Part shown: positions 17,001-25,444 of the stretch, piece by piece
Position numbering within the stretch: position 1 is the stretch's first letter
How the letters are laid out: each line of letters begins with the position of its first letter
Source: an uncultured Eubacteriales bacterium
GTDB taxonomy: Bacteria > Bacillota > Clostridia > Lachnospirales > Lachnospiraceae
DNA: 64,000 bases
Assembly (NCBI GenBank): GCA_900314565.1
Contig: OMVU01000012.1
Span: 23,353-87,352 of the forward strand
Direction of reading: 5' to 3'
The notes under the pieces: model-generated
Database searches by the model: none
Told to the model about the DNA's origin: nothing
Seen by the model: the letters and a program-made list of their open reading frames with translations, nothing else
Translations under genes and position numbers: made by a program

Positions 17001-17535
17001 AGAACTTCTTTCCGTGTTTATTGCGGTCAGCCGGCTGCGAAAGTCAGCATGAAAGTGAATCGGATGAACAATTCATTGAATGTGTACGGTTTCGCAGGCG
17101 TCTGCCATTCCAATAGGGACAGTACCATCATAGCACCGCCTTTCCCGGGGCGGCAATATAAGAAACGGAAAGTACCCGCTTCTGCGATCGGGGAGGCTCC
17201 CGGAATAAATGCTGCAGCGTCCTGCTGTCCTCCTTTGGAAATCATCAGAAACAGAGAGACCGTGCATGTTGGCTGTCCATCCCGCAGAAGAGTGTGTGAG
17301 GAGGACGGATCCTTTGTGAAGTGAGACGCAAAAAAGGTTACTTTAGGCCTGATGTGGAAGAAACGGATTGTCTCTTTAAATCAACGTGTGATATGATGTT
17401 TTTCGACTGTAATTCTCAGGTGAAGTAATCTGCGGTCCGGGAGCGGAAAAATTGAAGGAGGGTGCAGGCAGGTCTCACGGTTTCGCAAAAGGATCATAGG
17501 AAAAAGCTTTCACCGGGACAGTCATGGAGGATATT
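17001..17535. other. Intergenic region, no gene recognised
   Basis: About 535 bp upstream of both the DUF2974-type gene and the DMT exporter. Short open frames here do not look like proteins and lack good start sites. The only element supported is the promoter at 17368-17397. Confidence 0.45.
17368..17397 (+). promoter_or_regulatory. Candidate promoter of DMT exporter gene
   Basis: TTGTCT, 18-bp spacer, TATGAT, about 140 bp before the ATG at 17536. Confidence 0.4.
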
Positions 17536-18438
17536 ATGGAAAAGAAGCTGGATAAACGGGGAGAGCTCCTGCATACGCTGGCCCTTCTCGTCTGCGCAGC
17601 TATCTGGGGATCGGCTTTCGTCGCTCAGAGCGTCGGAGCGGAATATGTAGGCGCTTTTACATTTCTCGCGGTCCGCAACTGGATCGCGGTCGCATTTCTC
17701 ATACCTGTTATTTTTGTCCGGGATACGATTCTGAAAAAGAGAGGGAGACCCTCTGTCAGGCCTGCCAACAGGACACAGAGACGCTTTTTGCTCATGGGAG
17801 GAGCGGCCTGCGGATTTTTCCTGTGTGCAGCCAGCGCATTCCAGCAGGTCGGGATTCGATATACGACGACCGCCAAGGCAGGGTTCATCACTGCTCTTTA
17901 CGTTGTGATCGTGCCGATTCTGTCTGTTTTCTTCGGGAAAAGTGTAAAGAGCAGGATCTGGATGTGTGTCGCGCTGGCAGTTCTGGGACTGTATTTACTT
18001 TGCATGCGGGGAGAACTTTCACTGTCCTTCGGGGACGGGGTCGTGCTTGTGTGTGCGTTCCTTTTTGCGTGCCAGATCATGACGGTCGATTACTTCGCTC
18101 CGCAGGTGGACACGGTCAGGCTTTCTCAGACGCAGTTCCTTGTCACAGCGCTGCTGTCCACGGTCTGCATGCTCCTTTTTGAGGATCTGAGTACCGATTC
18201 GCTCATCAGGGCGCTGCCGTCCATTGCCTATGCGGGCGTGATGAGCAGCGGGGTCGCCTACACGCTGCAGATCATCGGACAGCAGAATCTGAATCCGGCG
18301 ATCGCTTCGATCACGATGAGCCTGGAGAGCGTTTTTGCAGCACTTGCCGGCTGGATCGTTCTTGGTCAGTCGATGACGGTCAGAGAACTTGCCGGCTGTG
18401 TTCTGATGTTTGCCGCGATCATACTTGCGCAGCTTTAA
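17536..18438 (+). CDS. EamA/DMT-family transporter
   Basis: 300 residues from the ATG at 17536, which has TGGAGG five bases upstream. About ten hydrophobic helices in two EamA repeats; the first repeat has the typical ALLVCAAIWGSAFVAQ and the second begins near GDGVVLVCAFLFACQIMTVDY. The C-terminal repeat shows ITMSLESVFAALAGWIVLGQ, a common EamA motif. These are inner-membrane drug/metabolite or amino-acid exporters; the substrate is not predictable. It stands alone between two repeat-rich spacers. Confidence 0.9.
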   Translation: MEKKLDKRGELLHTLALLVCAAIWGSAFVAQSVGAEYVGAFTFLAVRNWIAVAFLIPVIFVRDTILKKRGRPSVRPANRTQRRFLLMGGAACGFFLCAASAFQQVGIRYTTTAKAGFITALYVVIVPILSVFFGKSVKSRIWMCVALAVLGLYLLCMRGELSLSFGDGVVLVCAFLFACQIMTVDYFAPQVDTVRLSQTQFLVTALLSTVCMLLFEDLSTDSLIRALPSIAYAGVMSSGVAYTLQIIGQQNLNPAIASITMSLESVFAALAGWIVLGQSMTVRELAGCVLMFAAIILAQL

Positions 18439-18460
18439 TTTCTGACGCAGAATTTTTTAC
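18439..18460. repeat. Post-stop repeat motif (partial)
   Basis: TTTCTGACGCAGAATTTTTT right after the exporter stop. A further diverged copy with GATCTCTGATGCGGGCGGG lies near 18480. Confidence 0.45.
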
Positions 18461-18569
18461 AGGTGCATTTTTCGTCCGTGATCTCTGATGCGGGCGGGAA
18501 TCCCGCACTTCCGTCTCACAGGTGAGACTTGAGCGGACAGATGTTTCGCTATTACCTGACTTGAACAGA

Positions 18570-18815
18570 AAGCTGCTTGCGAAACTCTGTGCGTAATGGA
18601 ATTGTGTGAACAATTCAAACAATCTGCACAAGCCTTAGAACTTCTTCATGAACGAAAGATGTGGAATGAGCAAAAACCGTTCTGTTTGAGCGAAGCGAGT
18701 TAACGTTTTTTGCGAATGCTTTTCCACATCTTGAGTGAATGATAGAAGTTCTTGGCGCGGAAGCCGTTTGAATGTTCACACAATTTCATGAAGCACAGAA
18801 ATTCGCAATTGCATG
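18570..18815. mobile_element. MITE-like foldback element, copy 2 (most complete)
   Basis: 246 bp bounded by a perfect 12-bp direct repeat GACTTGAACAGA (18558-18569 and 18816-18827). The left arm (about 18574-18676) and right arm (about 18708-18815) are imperfect reverse complements over roughly 100 nt, and the ends carry the TTGCGAAACTCTGTG / CACAGAAATTCGCAA inverted repeat. A unique loop of about 30 bp separates the arms. No protein is encoded. It sits immediately upstream of the cardiolipin synthase ribosome-binding site, and its transcript would form a very long hairpin. Confidence 0.82.
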
Positions 18816-18845
18816 GACTTGAACAGAGGAGGAAAGGAGCAACAG

Positions 18846-20405
18846 ATGAAAAGTACACGGACTGTTGAAGAAAAAAGTGAGGTCAGGAACGGTGTATTCA
18901 GGTTCCTTTTTGTGGGAATTGCGGCGATCATCCAGATCGGGTGGGTTGCCTTCCTTCTTTCATATGTCGTCGAGAAGTATCCGATCGCGGTCGTGGTCAT
19001 GGACTTTTTCGCGCTGGCGGTCGTGATCGCAATATACAGCCGTCATGTCAATTCAGCGATGAAGATGCCCTGGATCATGCTGATCCTTTCCTTTCCCCTT
19101 CTGGGACTGGTCTTCTATCTGGAAGTCGGCATGTCCGGTGCGCATAAGGCGATGGAGCGCCGTTTCAGCCGGTGCAAAGAGGTAATAGAGCCTCTTTTCC
19201 CTGACCGGCATGAGGTCGTGGATAAGCTCTGTGAACAGAATCTGACGGTAGGCAACCAGTTCAGATATCTGCAGAATATTGCCGGATTTCCCGCATATGA
19301 CAATTCCGATGTGGAATTTTTCGCGGAAGCTTCTGATGCGTTCGAGCGGCAGAAGGAGGAGCTTCGGAAGGCAGAGCATTTCATTTTTATGGAATACTTT
19401 GCGATCGAGGACGCCGAGGCATTTGCCGGGGTGCATGAGATCCTCAAAGAGCGGGCAGCCGCGGGTGTTGAAGTACGTCTTTTCTACGACGATGTGGGAA
19501 GTATCAGCTTTATCAACACAGACTTTGTGGACCGCATGGAGGCGGACGGGATCCATTGCCGCGTGTTCAATCAGCTGTTCCTGCTCTTTAATATGTTCAT
19601 GAATCACAGGGATCACCGCAAGATGACGATCATCGACGGAAAGGTGGCATTCACGGGCGGTTATAATCTTGCGAATGAGTACTTCAATATTACCCATCCG
19701 TTCGGGCAGTGGAAGGATACCGGTGTCATGATCCACGGCGACGCGGTCCAGAGCTTTACCATCATGTTCCTGGAAATGTGGAATGCGATCCGTTCCGAGA
19801 GGCTTGACGAAGCGAGCTTCCAGAATTATTTCCCGAAGGTCGAGTATGAATCGAAGGAAAAGGGATATTTTCTGCCTTACTGGGACAGCCCGATGGACGA
19901 GGAGCGCATCGGTGAAAATGTCTACATGAACGTCCTGAACGGAGCGGAGAGGTACGCCTATTTCACCACTCCATATCTGATCATCACGGATGAACTCTCC
20001 CAGGCCTTTGCTCTGGCTGCGAAGCGCGGCGTGGATGTAAGGATCATCACCCCGGGAATTCCGGATAAAAAGCTCATCTTTTTGATGACAAGGTCCTTCT
20101 ATGGCCAGCTTGCAGAAGCCGGCGTCCGGATCTTTGAATACAGTCCCGGTTTCATTCATGCTAAGCAGTCCGTTTCGGACGACAGGGTCGCGACCTGCGG
20201 CACGATCAATATGGACTACAGAAGTCTTTACCATCATTTTGAGATGGGGACGCTCATGCACGGGTTCAAGGCCATCGATGATATGAAGCAGGATTTTGAT
20301 AATCTCTTCGAACAGTGTGAAGAAATCACGGAAAAGTACCGCAACATATCGACCGTAAGGAGGATCGTTCAGCTCATACTCAGATTGATCTCTCCGCTGG
20401 CCTGA
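18846..20405 (+). CDS. cls: Cardiolipin synthase (phospholipase D family)
   Basis: 519 residues from the ATG at 18846, placed nine bases after GGAGGAAAGGAG; the longer frame from 18813 starts inside the foldback element and its duplicated target. N-terminal membrane helices (about 20-40, 45-65, 75-95), then two PLD/HKD motifs: HRKMTIIDG (His257) with GGYN, and HAKQSVSDD (His438) with GTINMD. The enzyme joins two phosphatidylglycerol molecules to make cardiolipin at the membrane. The neighbouring genes are not clearly lipid-related. Length and motifs are typical. Confidence 0.93.
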   Translation: MKSTRTVEEKSEVRNGVFRFLFVGIAAIIQIGWVAFLLSYVVEKYPIAVVVMDFFALAVVIAIYSRHVNSAMKMPWIMLILSFPLLGLVFYLEVGMSGAHKAMERRFSRCKEVIEPLFPDRHEVVDKLCEQNLTVGNQFRYLQNIAGFPAYDNSDVEFFAEASDAFERQKEELRKAEHFIFMEYFAIEDAEAFAGVHEILKERAAAGVEVRLFYDDVGSISFINTDFVDRMEADGIHCRVFNQLFLLFNMFMNHRDHRKMTIIDGKVAFTGGYNLANEYFNITHPFGQWKDTGVMIHGDAVQSFTIMFLEMWNAIRSERLDEASFQNYFPKVEYESKEKGYFLPYWDSPMDEERIGENVYMNVLNGAERYAYFTTPYLIITDELSQAFALAAKRGVDVRIITPGIPDKKLIFLMTRSFYGQLAEAGVRIFEYSPGFIHAKQSVSDDRVATCGTINMDYRSLYHHFEMGTLMHGFKAIDDMKQDFDNLFEQCEEITEKYRNISTVRRIVQLILRLISPLA

Positions 20406-20486
20406 CAGCCGGTTGAAGTCCCGCGGGCGAGGCTCAAAGCGGGAAAAATACACGCACGGATAGAGGAAGGATGCCGGAATTTAAAA

Positions 20487-21197
20487 ATGGATGAATTTAG
20501 TGCAGGAATACAGGGACCCGGCGGGGACGCCGGGGAGCAGAGCGGAGAACGTTCGGAGATCGAGATCTTTGATTTTGTGAACCAGAAGCCGGACCTCACG
20601 ACGATGGACAAAGGGCTTTTCATAGAGAGCGGTGCCAGGAACCTTCCGAAGAGAACGCAGGATTCGGGAGAGCCCGGGCCCAGATATGAAAATGCGTGGG
20701 AGGAGATCGAACTTCGGGACACTGAGCGGAGAGCAGAAGAAAAACGCAGGGCAGAGTCCGTAAAGAAGAAAAGATCGGGAACACGCAGTACAGAGGGCGG
20801 AAACGGGAAGAAGCACAGGTCCGGAGCGCGCGGGACAGGAGCCGGAGACGGAAAGAAGCGTACGGCCGGAATTCACGGGTCCGAGACCGGGAGAAAGCAT
20901 GCGGATGTGAAGCGTGCGGGAGAGTCCGGGAAGAGGCGCGTGGCCGGTAAGCGCAGAGCGCAGAGGATCGACAGAATGAGACGGGAACGGGCTGTAAGGA
21001 TCCGAATCGTGTTGATCGCGGCACTTGTTCTTATCTGCGTTCTGGCAGGGATCTTCTTTGCGCGGAAAAAACGCGAGGATACGGCGATTCCCGTGACGGT
21101 CCGGAGAGAGCCGGCCGCTTTCGTATCAATTCCGGAGGAATTGAGCGGCAGGAGCGCTCCGGCTTTCCTGATGGAGGAGGTCTGTCTATGGGAATGA
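20487..21197 (+). CDS. Unknown basic single-pass membrane protein
   Basis: 236 residues, not recognised. The N-terminal third is polar and acidic, the middle (about 80-165) is Arg/Lys/Gly-rich with loose repeats of the type GTG.GDGKK(R/H), then one transmembrane helix (about 172-190, IVLIAALVLICVLAGIFFA) and a short tail. The long basic tract just before the helix would be cytoplasmic by the positive-inside rule. The last 10 bp overlap the start of the following SDR gene, implying translational coupling. AGGAAGG lies 14 bp upstream of the ATG. Base use resembles its neighbours. Confidence 0.65.
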   Translation: MDEFSAGIQGPGGDAGEQSGERSEIEIFDFVNQKPDLTTMDKGLFIESGARNLPKRTQDSGEPGPRYENAWEEIELRDTERRAEEKRRAESVKKKRSGTRSTEGGNGKKHRSGARGTGAGDGKKRTAGIHGSETGRKHADVKRAGESGKRRVAGKRRAQRIDRMRRERAVRIRIVLIAALVLICVLAGIFFARKKREDTAIPVTVRREPAAFVSIPEELSGRSAPAFLMEEVCLWE

Positions 21198-21961
21198 CAG
21201 CTGTGGTCACAGGAGCCTCCGGCGGATTCGGATATGAATTCGCAAAGCTCCTCGCGAGGGATGGATATGACCTCGTACTCGTTGCGAGAAGCGGAGATAA
21301 ACTGAAGAAAATAGCAGACCATCTTTCGCGCCGTTTTGGCGTAACGGTCTATGTGTTCGAAAAGGATCTGTCGGAGAAGGATGCCGCGGAGGAAGTGTTT
21401 TCATTTGCCGCGGAGAAAGATCCGTCGCCGGAGATCCTGATCAATAACGCCGGTTTCGGGGATTACGGAAGCTTTGCGGATGGGGATTATGAGAAGCTGA
21501 CGCAGATGGTCGATCTCAATGACCGGACACTCATGCAGCTTACACACCTGTTCCTTCAGCCGATGATTGCTTCGGGAAAGGGAAGGATCCTCAATGTCGC
21601 CTCGATCGCATCCTTTATGCCGGGCCCCAATATGGCGCTTTATTATGCCACGAAGGCTTTTGTCCTTTCCCTGACGGAAGGGCTCGCCGAGGAGCTTCGG
21701 GGAACAGGTGTAACGGTCACAGCTCTCTGTCCCGGGCCCACAGACACGGGTTTTGTGAAGAGGGCGAATATGCCGGGCTCACGCTTTTCTGATATATTCC
21801 GATTTACGAAGCCCTCGGGGGTGGCGAGGGCCGGGTACGGGGCGCTCATGAAGGGAAAGACAATTGAAGTTCCGGGCGCTCTCAATTATCTTGCATCGGC
21901 CGGTGTCCGGCTGCTTCCCAGAGGGCTTGTCCGGAGGATCGTATACCGGTTCCAGAAGTGA
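21188..21961 (+). CDS. Short-chain dehydrogenase/reductase (SDR)
   Basis: 257 residues, ATG with GATGGAGGAGG upstream. Classical SDR motifs: TGASGGFG (cofactor loop, 8-15), NNAGFG, catalytic Ser139, and Tyr152-x-x-x-Lys156 (YYATK). It binds NAD(P)H in a Rossmann fold and oxidises or reduces an alcohol or ketone. The group resembles DltE/YqjQ-type SDRs of Firmicutes. The basic membrane protein overlaps its start and a pseudouridine synthase follows by 54 bp, which gives no clue to substrate. Confidence 0.9.
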   Translation: MGMTAVVTGASGGFGYEFAKLLARDGYDLVLVARSGDKLKKIADHLSRRFGVTVYVFEKDLSEKDAAEEVFSFAAEKDPSPEILINNAGFGDYGSFADGDYEKLTQMVDLNDRTLMQLTHLFLQPMIASGKGRILNVASIASFMPGPNMALYYATKAFVLSLTEGLAEELRGTGVTVTALCPGPTDTGFVKRANMPGSRFSDIFRFTKPSGVARAGYGALMKGKTIEVPGALNYLASAGVRLLPRGLVRRIVYRFQK

Positions 21962-22015
21962 ACTTAAGCTCTGACAGCTGCTGCGGCCATTCAGACAGGA
22001 AAGAGATGAACAGTT

Positions 22016-23026
22016 TTGCGGAAATATGAAGAAGTCAGGCAGCCGGAACATGGCCTTCAATCCAGACGGGTCTTTACCTGGACGGCCGGTCCGGAGGATG
22101 CCGGGCGCCCGGTGAGAGATATCATTTTGTATAAATGGAAGCTCGTCTCGCACGATGTCGCCCGGGCGAAATATGAGACAGACCATGGCATCACGGTCAA
22201 CGGGGAGACGGTCTTTGTAGACCGGCGTCTTCGGGAGGGGGATACGCTCCGTGTCGTGCTCACGGACTGCGCGCCCGAAAAGATCGTTCCGACGGACGAG
22301 CCGATAGAAATCGTCTATGAGGACGAGGATCTGATCTGTCTGAATAAGCCTGCGGGCGTCGTTGTACACCCGTCTCACGGGCATTTTGCGGATTCGCTCG
22401 CGAACCGGCTGGCTTTTTATTTTCAGAAGAAAAATGAACCCCACGAGATCCGTACGGTAGGACGTCTCGACAAGGACACCTCCGGACTCATCTGCTTTGC
22501 GAAAAGCCGGTCGGCGGTCGCGAGGATGGATGATCAGGCGGAGAAGGGCATCAGAAGGAAAATATATTATGCCCTCTGTGAGGGGATTTTTGATGCGCAG
22601 GAGGGGGTCATTGAGGTTCCGATCGAGCGGGAATTTGCCGGAAAGCAGAAGCGGACTGTGAGGGAAGGCGGAGATTATGCGCTGACCGGATACACGGTGC
22701 TGCGGCAATACGCCGGGTATGCCCTTGTAAGAGTCGAGATCCGGACCGGTCGGACGCATCAGATCCGCGTGCATATGGCGCATATCGGCCATCCGCTCCT
22801 TGGCGATCCCCTGTACGGACGGGGAAAGAATCCGGATCCGGTCCTAAAGGACGCGGATACCGGGCTTTGCCGGGCCGCGCTGCACGCGGGAGAGATTCTT
22901 TTTCTCCAGCCGTTTTCGGGGGAAAAGATCTGCCTTCGGGCTGCCCTGCCGGAGGATATGCGCGCGTTCCTTGAAGGGACGGAACCGCCTCTTTTCTTTT
23001 CCGAAGGGACAGCAGATACGCCATAA
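22016..23026 (+). CDS. RluA-family pseudouridine synthase
   Basis: 336 residues from a TTG codon at 22016, about 10 bases after AGGAAAGAG; no in-frame ATG lies near the N-terminus. Positions about 25-85 look like an S4 RNA-binding domain (RAKYETDHGITVNGETV). The catalytic domain has GRLDKDTSGLICFAKS with the essential Asp, plus VEIRTGRTHQIRVHMAHIGHPLLGD. Members isomerise uridine in rRNA or tRNA; RluD-like 23S modification is possible but unproven. It is the upstream neighbour of aroF. Confidence 0.92.
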   Translation: MRKYEEVRQPEHGLQSRRVFTWTAGPEDAGRPVRDIILYKWKLVSHDVARAKYETDHGITVNGETVFVDRRLREGDTLRVVLTDCAPEKIVPTDEPIEIVYEDEDLICLNKPAGVVVHPSHGHFADSLANRLAFYFQKKNEPHEIRTVGRLDKDTSGLICFAKSRSAVARMDDQAEKGIRRKIYYALCEGIFDAQEGVIEVPIEREFAGKQKRTVREGGDYALTGYTVLRQYAGYALVRVEIRTGRTHQIRVHMAHIGHPLLGDPLYGRGKNPDPVLKDADTGLCRAALHAGEILFLQPFSGEKICLRAALPEDMRAFLEGTEPPLFFSEGTADTP

Positions 23027-23091
23027 AGCGCATGCGGAATTCCTGTCTGCTTTGGGCTGACCGGGAGGATTCCCAGAGAAAGGTATTTCAG

Positions 23092-24114
23092 ATGATTATT
23101 ATATTGAAGAACGATCCGGATCCCTGGCAGCTCGAGGATCTGACAGGCTGGCTGCGCGATCTCGGACTGACGGTCTGTCCGACGGTGGGTGTGGGGCAGA
23201 CGATCCTCGGTCTTGTCGGAGATACGAGCCGTGTAGATGCGGATCTGATCGCCGCCCTTGATATCGTTGAGGACGTAAAGCGCGTCCAGGAGCCTTTTAA
23301 GAATGTGAACCGGAAGTTCCACCCGGAGAACACTGTTGTTTCAGTCGGGCAGGCAGTTTTCGGGGACGGTTCGCTTACTCTGATCGCCGGTCCCTGTGCC
23401 GTGGAAAATGAAGAGCAGATCTTATCCGCGGCTTATGCCGTAAAAAATGCGGGCGCACAGATCCTGCGGGCAGGCGCGTTCCGGTCAAGGACATCCCCTT
23501 ACTCCTTTCAGGGGCTGAAAGTCGAAGGCATGCGTCTTCTGCTGAAGGCCGGCGAGGCGACGGGGCTTCCCGTTATGACAGAGATTCTCGACGCTTCACA
23601 GCTTCCGCTCTTTAAGGACGTGGATCTTATTGAAGTGGGCTCCGGCAATGTCCGCAACTATCACCTTCTGACCGCGCTCGGCAGGATCAAAAAGCCGGTT
23701 CTCTTAAGGCGCGGCCCGGCTATGACCTACGAGGAGTGGCTGATGAGCGCGGAATATATTCTCGCGGGCGGGAACGGCCGGGTCATACTCTGCGAGAGCG
23801 GAATCAGGACATTTGAAAATTACACAAAGAATACGTTTGATATAACAAGCATACCGGTCCTTAAGGCCCTCACACATCTGCCGGTCGCAGCGGATCCGTG
23901 TCAGGCATCGGGAAAGTACAGCCTTGTGCCGCACCTTGCCTCCGCAGCCTGTGCAGCCGGTGCGGACGGGCTCGTCATGGAGGTGCATCCGGATCCCCAG
24001 CATGCGCTCTGCGAGGGGGAACGGCAGCTTGAGTTCGATAAGTTTTCGGCGCTTGCCGGGAAGCTTTTCGCACTGCATGGGACTGTACGGGAAGGAGAAA
24101 GGGAAGATGAGTGA
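23092..24114 (+). CDS. aroF: 3-deoxy-7-phosphoheptulonate (DAHP) synthase, type I-beta
   Basis: About 340 residues from the ATG at 23092 (MIIILKNDP), eight bases after AAAGG; the earlier codon at 23032 only adds a non-conserved leader. An N-terminal ferredoxin-like (ACT-like) regulatory region (1-70) precedes the TIM-barrel core with LIAGPCAVEN, RAGAFRSRTSPYSFQG, GSGNVRNY, KPVLLRRG and ADPCQASGK. It condenses phosphoenolpyruvate and erythrose-4-phosphate, the first step of the shikimate pathway. The stop overlaps the pheA start by 8 bp, making an aromatic amino acid operon. Confidence 0.93.
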   Translation: MIIILKNDPDPWQLEDLTGWLRDLGLTVCPTVGVGQTILGLVGDTSRVDADLIAALDIVEDVKRVQEPFKNVNRKFHPENTVVSVGQAVFGDGSLTLIAGPCAVENEEQILSAAYAVKNAGAQILRAGAFRSRTSPYSFQGLKVEGMRLLLKAGEATGLPVMTEILDASQLPLFKDVDLIEVGSGNVRNYHLLTALGRIKKPVLLRRGPAMTYEEWLMSAEYILAGGNGRVILCESGIRTFENYTKNTFDITSIPVLKALTHLPVAADPCQASGKYSLVPHLASAACAAGADGLVMEVHPDPQHALCEGERQLEFDKFSALAGKLFALHGTVREGEREDE

Positions 24115-24991
24115 CAGGATCATGATAGCCGGGACGGAATATACGCTCCTGGAAAACACTGCGACGTTCCCGAAAGTCGGGAGTGTGGCCTGTCAAGGCG
24201 TTCGGGGTGCTTATTCGGAGCAGGCTGCGAAGCGCATTTTCAATACGACGAGACCGATGTTCTTCAAGACGTTCGGAGCGGTCATTCATGCCGTAAAATG
24301 CGGCATGTGTGAATTCGGAGTCCTTCCGATCGAGAACAATTCCTACGGTTCGGTGCGGGGCGTCTATGAAGCTCTGCGCACGGCCGGTGTGCATATCGTT
24401 CACGGAGACCGCATCCTGATCCGGCATCAGCTGCTGGTCAAGCCCGGAACGAAATTTGAAGAGATCACAAGCATCCGCTCTCATGAACAGGCGATCGGGC
24501 AGTGTGCAACCTTCCTTCGGGAGGTCGAAGATCACATTCATGTAGTACCTGTTCTCAACACGGCCGTTGCCGCGCGGTATGTCGCAGAGACGGATGATCC
24601 CGGCGCGGCAGCGATCGCCTCCCCTGAGGCGGGGGCTGTCTACGGACTTCAGTCGCTCGAGAACAGGGTCTCGGACAGTGACAATAATTATACCAGATTC
24701 GTCTGTGTGACGACGAAGCCCGTGATTTACCCCGGTGCGAACAGGATCTCCATGATCCTCTCAGTCAGCCATACGCCCGGCGCGCTCTATGAGACGATCG
24801 GCAGATTTGCGAACCGCGGGGTCAACATCATAAAGCTGGAGAGCTGCCCGATCGTCGGACGCGACTTTGAATTCCGCTTTTTCCTTGACGCGGAGGCGTC
24901 CTGTGCGGATCCGGAGGTGGCCGCGATGATCAATGAGCTGAGTGAGACCTGCCCGGAATTTGTATTCCTGGGGAATTATGCCGAGGCCTGA
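24107..24991 (+). CDS. pheA: Prephenate dehydratase with ACT domain
   Basis: 294 residues from the ATG at 24107, which overlaps aroF and has GAAGGAGAAAGGG upstream. The dehydratase core begins GVRGAYSEQAA, continues with VLPIENNSYGSV and ends with NNYTRFVCV. The ACT domain (about 210-290) contains SHTPGALYETIGRFANRGVN and KLESCP. It turns prephenate into phenylpyruvate for phenylalanine synthesis; no chorismate mutase domain is fused. The usual Phe-binding ESRP motif reads ESCP here, which may alter feedback inhibition. Family call is firm; the regulatory change is inference. Confidence 0.93.
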   Translation: MSDRIMIAGTEYTLLENTATFPKVGSVACQGVRGAYSEQAAKRIFNTTRPMFFKTFGAVIHAVKCGMCEFGVLPIENNSYGSVRGVYEALRTAGVHIVHGDRILIRHQLLVKPGTKFEEITSIRSHEQAIGQCATFLREVEDHIHVVPVLNTAVAARYVAETDDPGAAAIASPEAGAVYGLQSLENRVSDSDNNYTRFVCVTTKPVIYPGANRISMILSVSHTPGALYETIGRFANRGVNIIKLESCPIVGRDFEFRFFLDAEASCADPEVAAMINELSETCPEFVFLGNYAEA

Positions 24992-25092
24992 TGCCGTGGT
25001 GATGCCGGAGTGATGAGGGCAGAAAGCTTCTGACTTTCAGTCTGACAGAAAGTTCTTCACTTTTGGTCTTTTCTTTCAGGAATGCCTGTGCT

Positions 25093-25098
25093 ATAATA
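25093..25098 (+). promoter_or_regulatory. -10 element for tRNA-Ala
   Basis: TATAAT 12 bp before the tRNA 5' end; no clear -35 at ideal spacing. Confidence 0.4.
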
Positions 25099-25110
25099 AC
25101 ACTCGTCCGT

Positions 25111-25183
<73 letters not shown>

Positions 25184-25185
25184 TA

Positions 25186-25236
25186 TAAAAAAGTCCGATT
25201 TCACCGGTGTTTATCCGGAAAATCGGACTTTTTTAT
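25186..25236 (+). terminator. Rho-independent terminator after tRNA-Ala
   Basis: AAAAAAGTCCGATTT pairs with AAATCGGACTTTTTT around a loop containing CCGG segments, followed by TATT. Probably ends the tRNA transcript. Confidence 0.85.
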
Positions 25237-25297
25237 TCTTCTCTGTTTTTGTTCGCTTTTCCTCCCTGTGAAAGATGATACGGTGCCTGAAACTTCT

Positions 25298-25325
25298 TTG
25301 TACACTCCCTCAGTTGTGTTATACT
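25298..25325 (+). promoter_or_regulatory. Candidate promoter for M15 carboxypeptidase cluster
   Basis: TTGTAC, 16-bp spacer, TATACT, about 120 bp before the proposed TTG start. Confidence 0.45.
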
Positions 25326-25444
25326 GGTAGAATAGTACGTGTTCCGTGAATGTCGGAGACAGTCTGACTGTCATGAGCGCATGCTGTTCTGAAAGATCCG
25401 GGCACCGTCTTTTCAGGCAGTGGTGTCCGTTATGGGGGGATAAA

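Noticed and set aside
17027-17324. Short frames on both strands upstream of the DMT exporter
   Set aside because: No convincing start site or family features; treated as non-coding.
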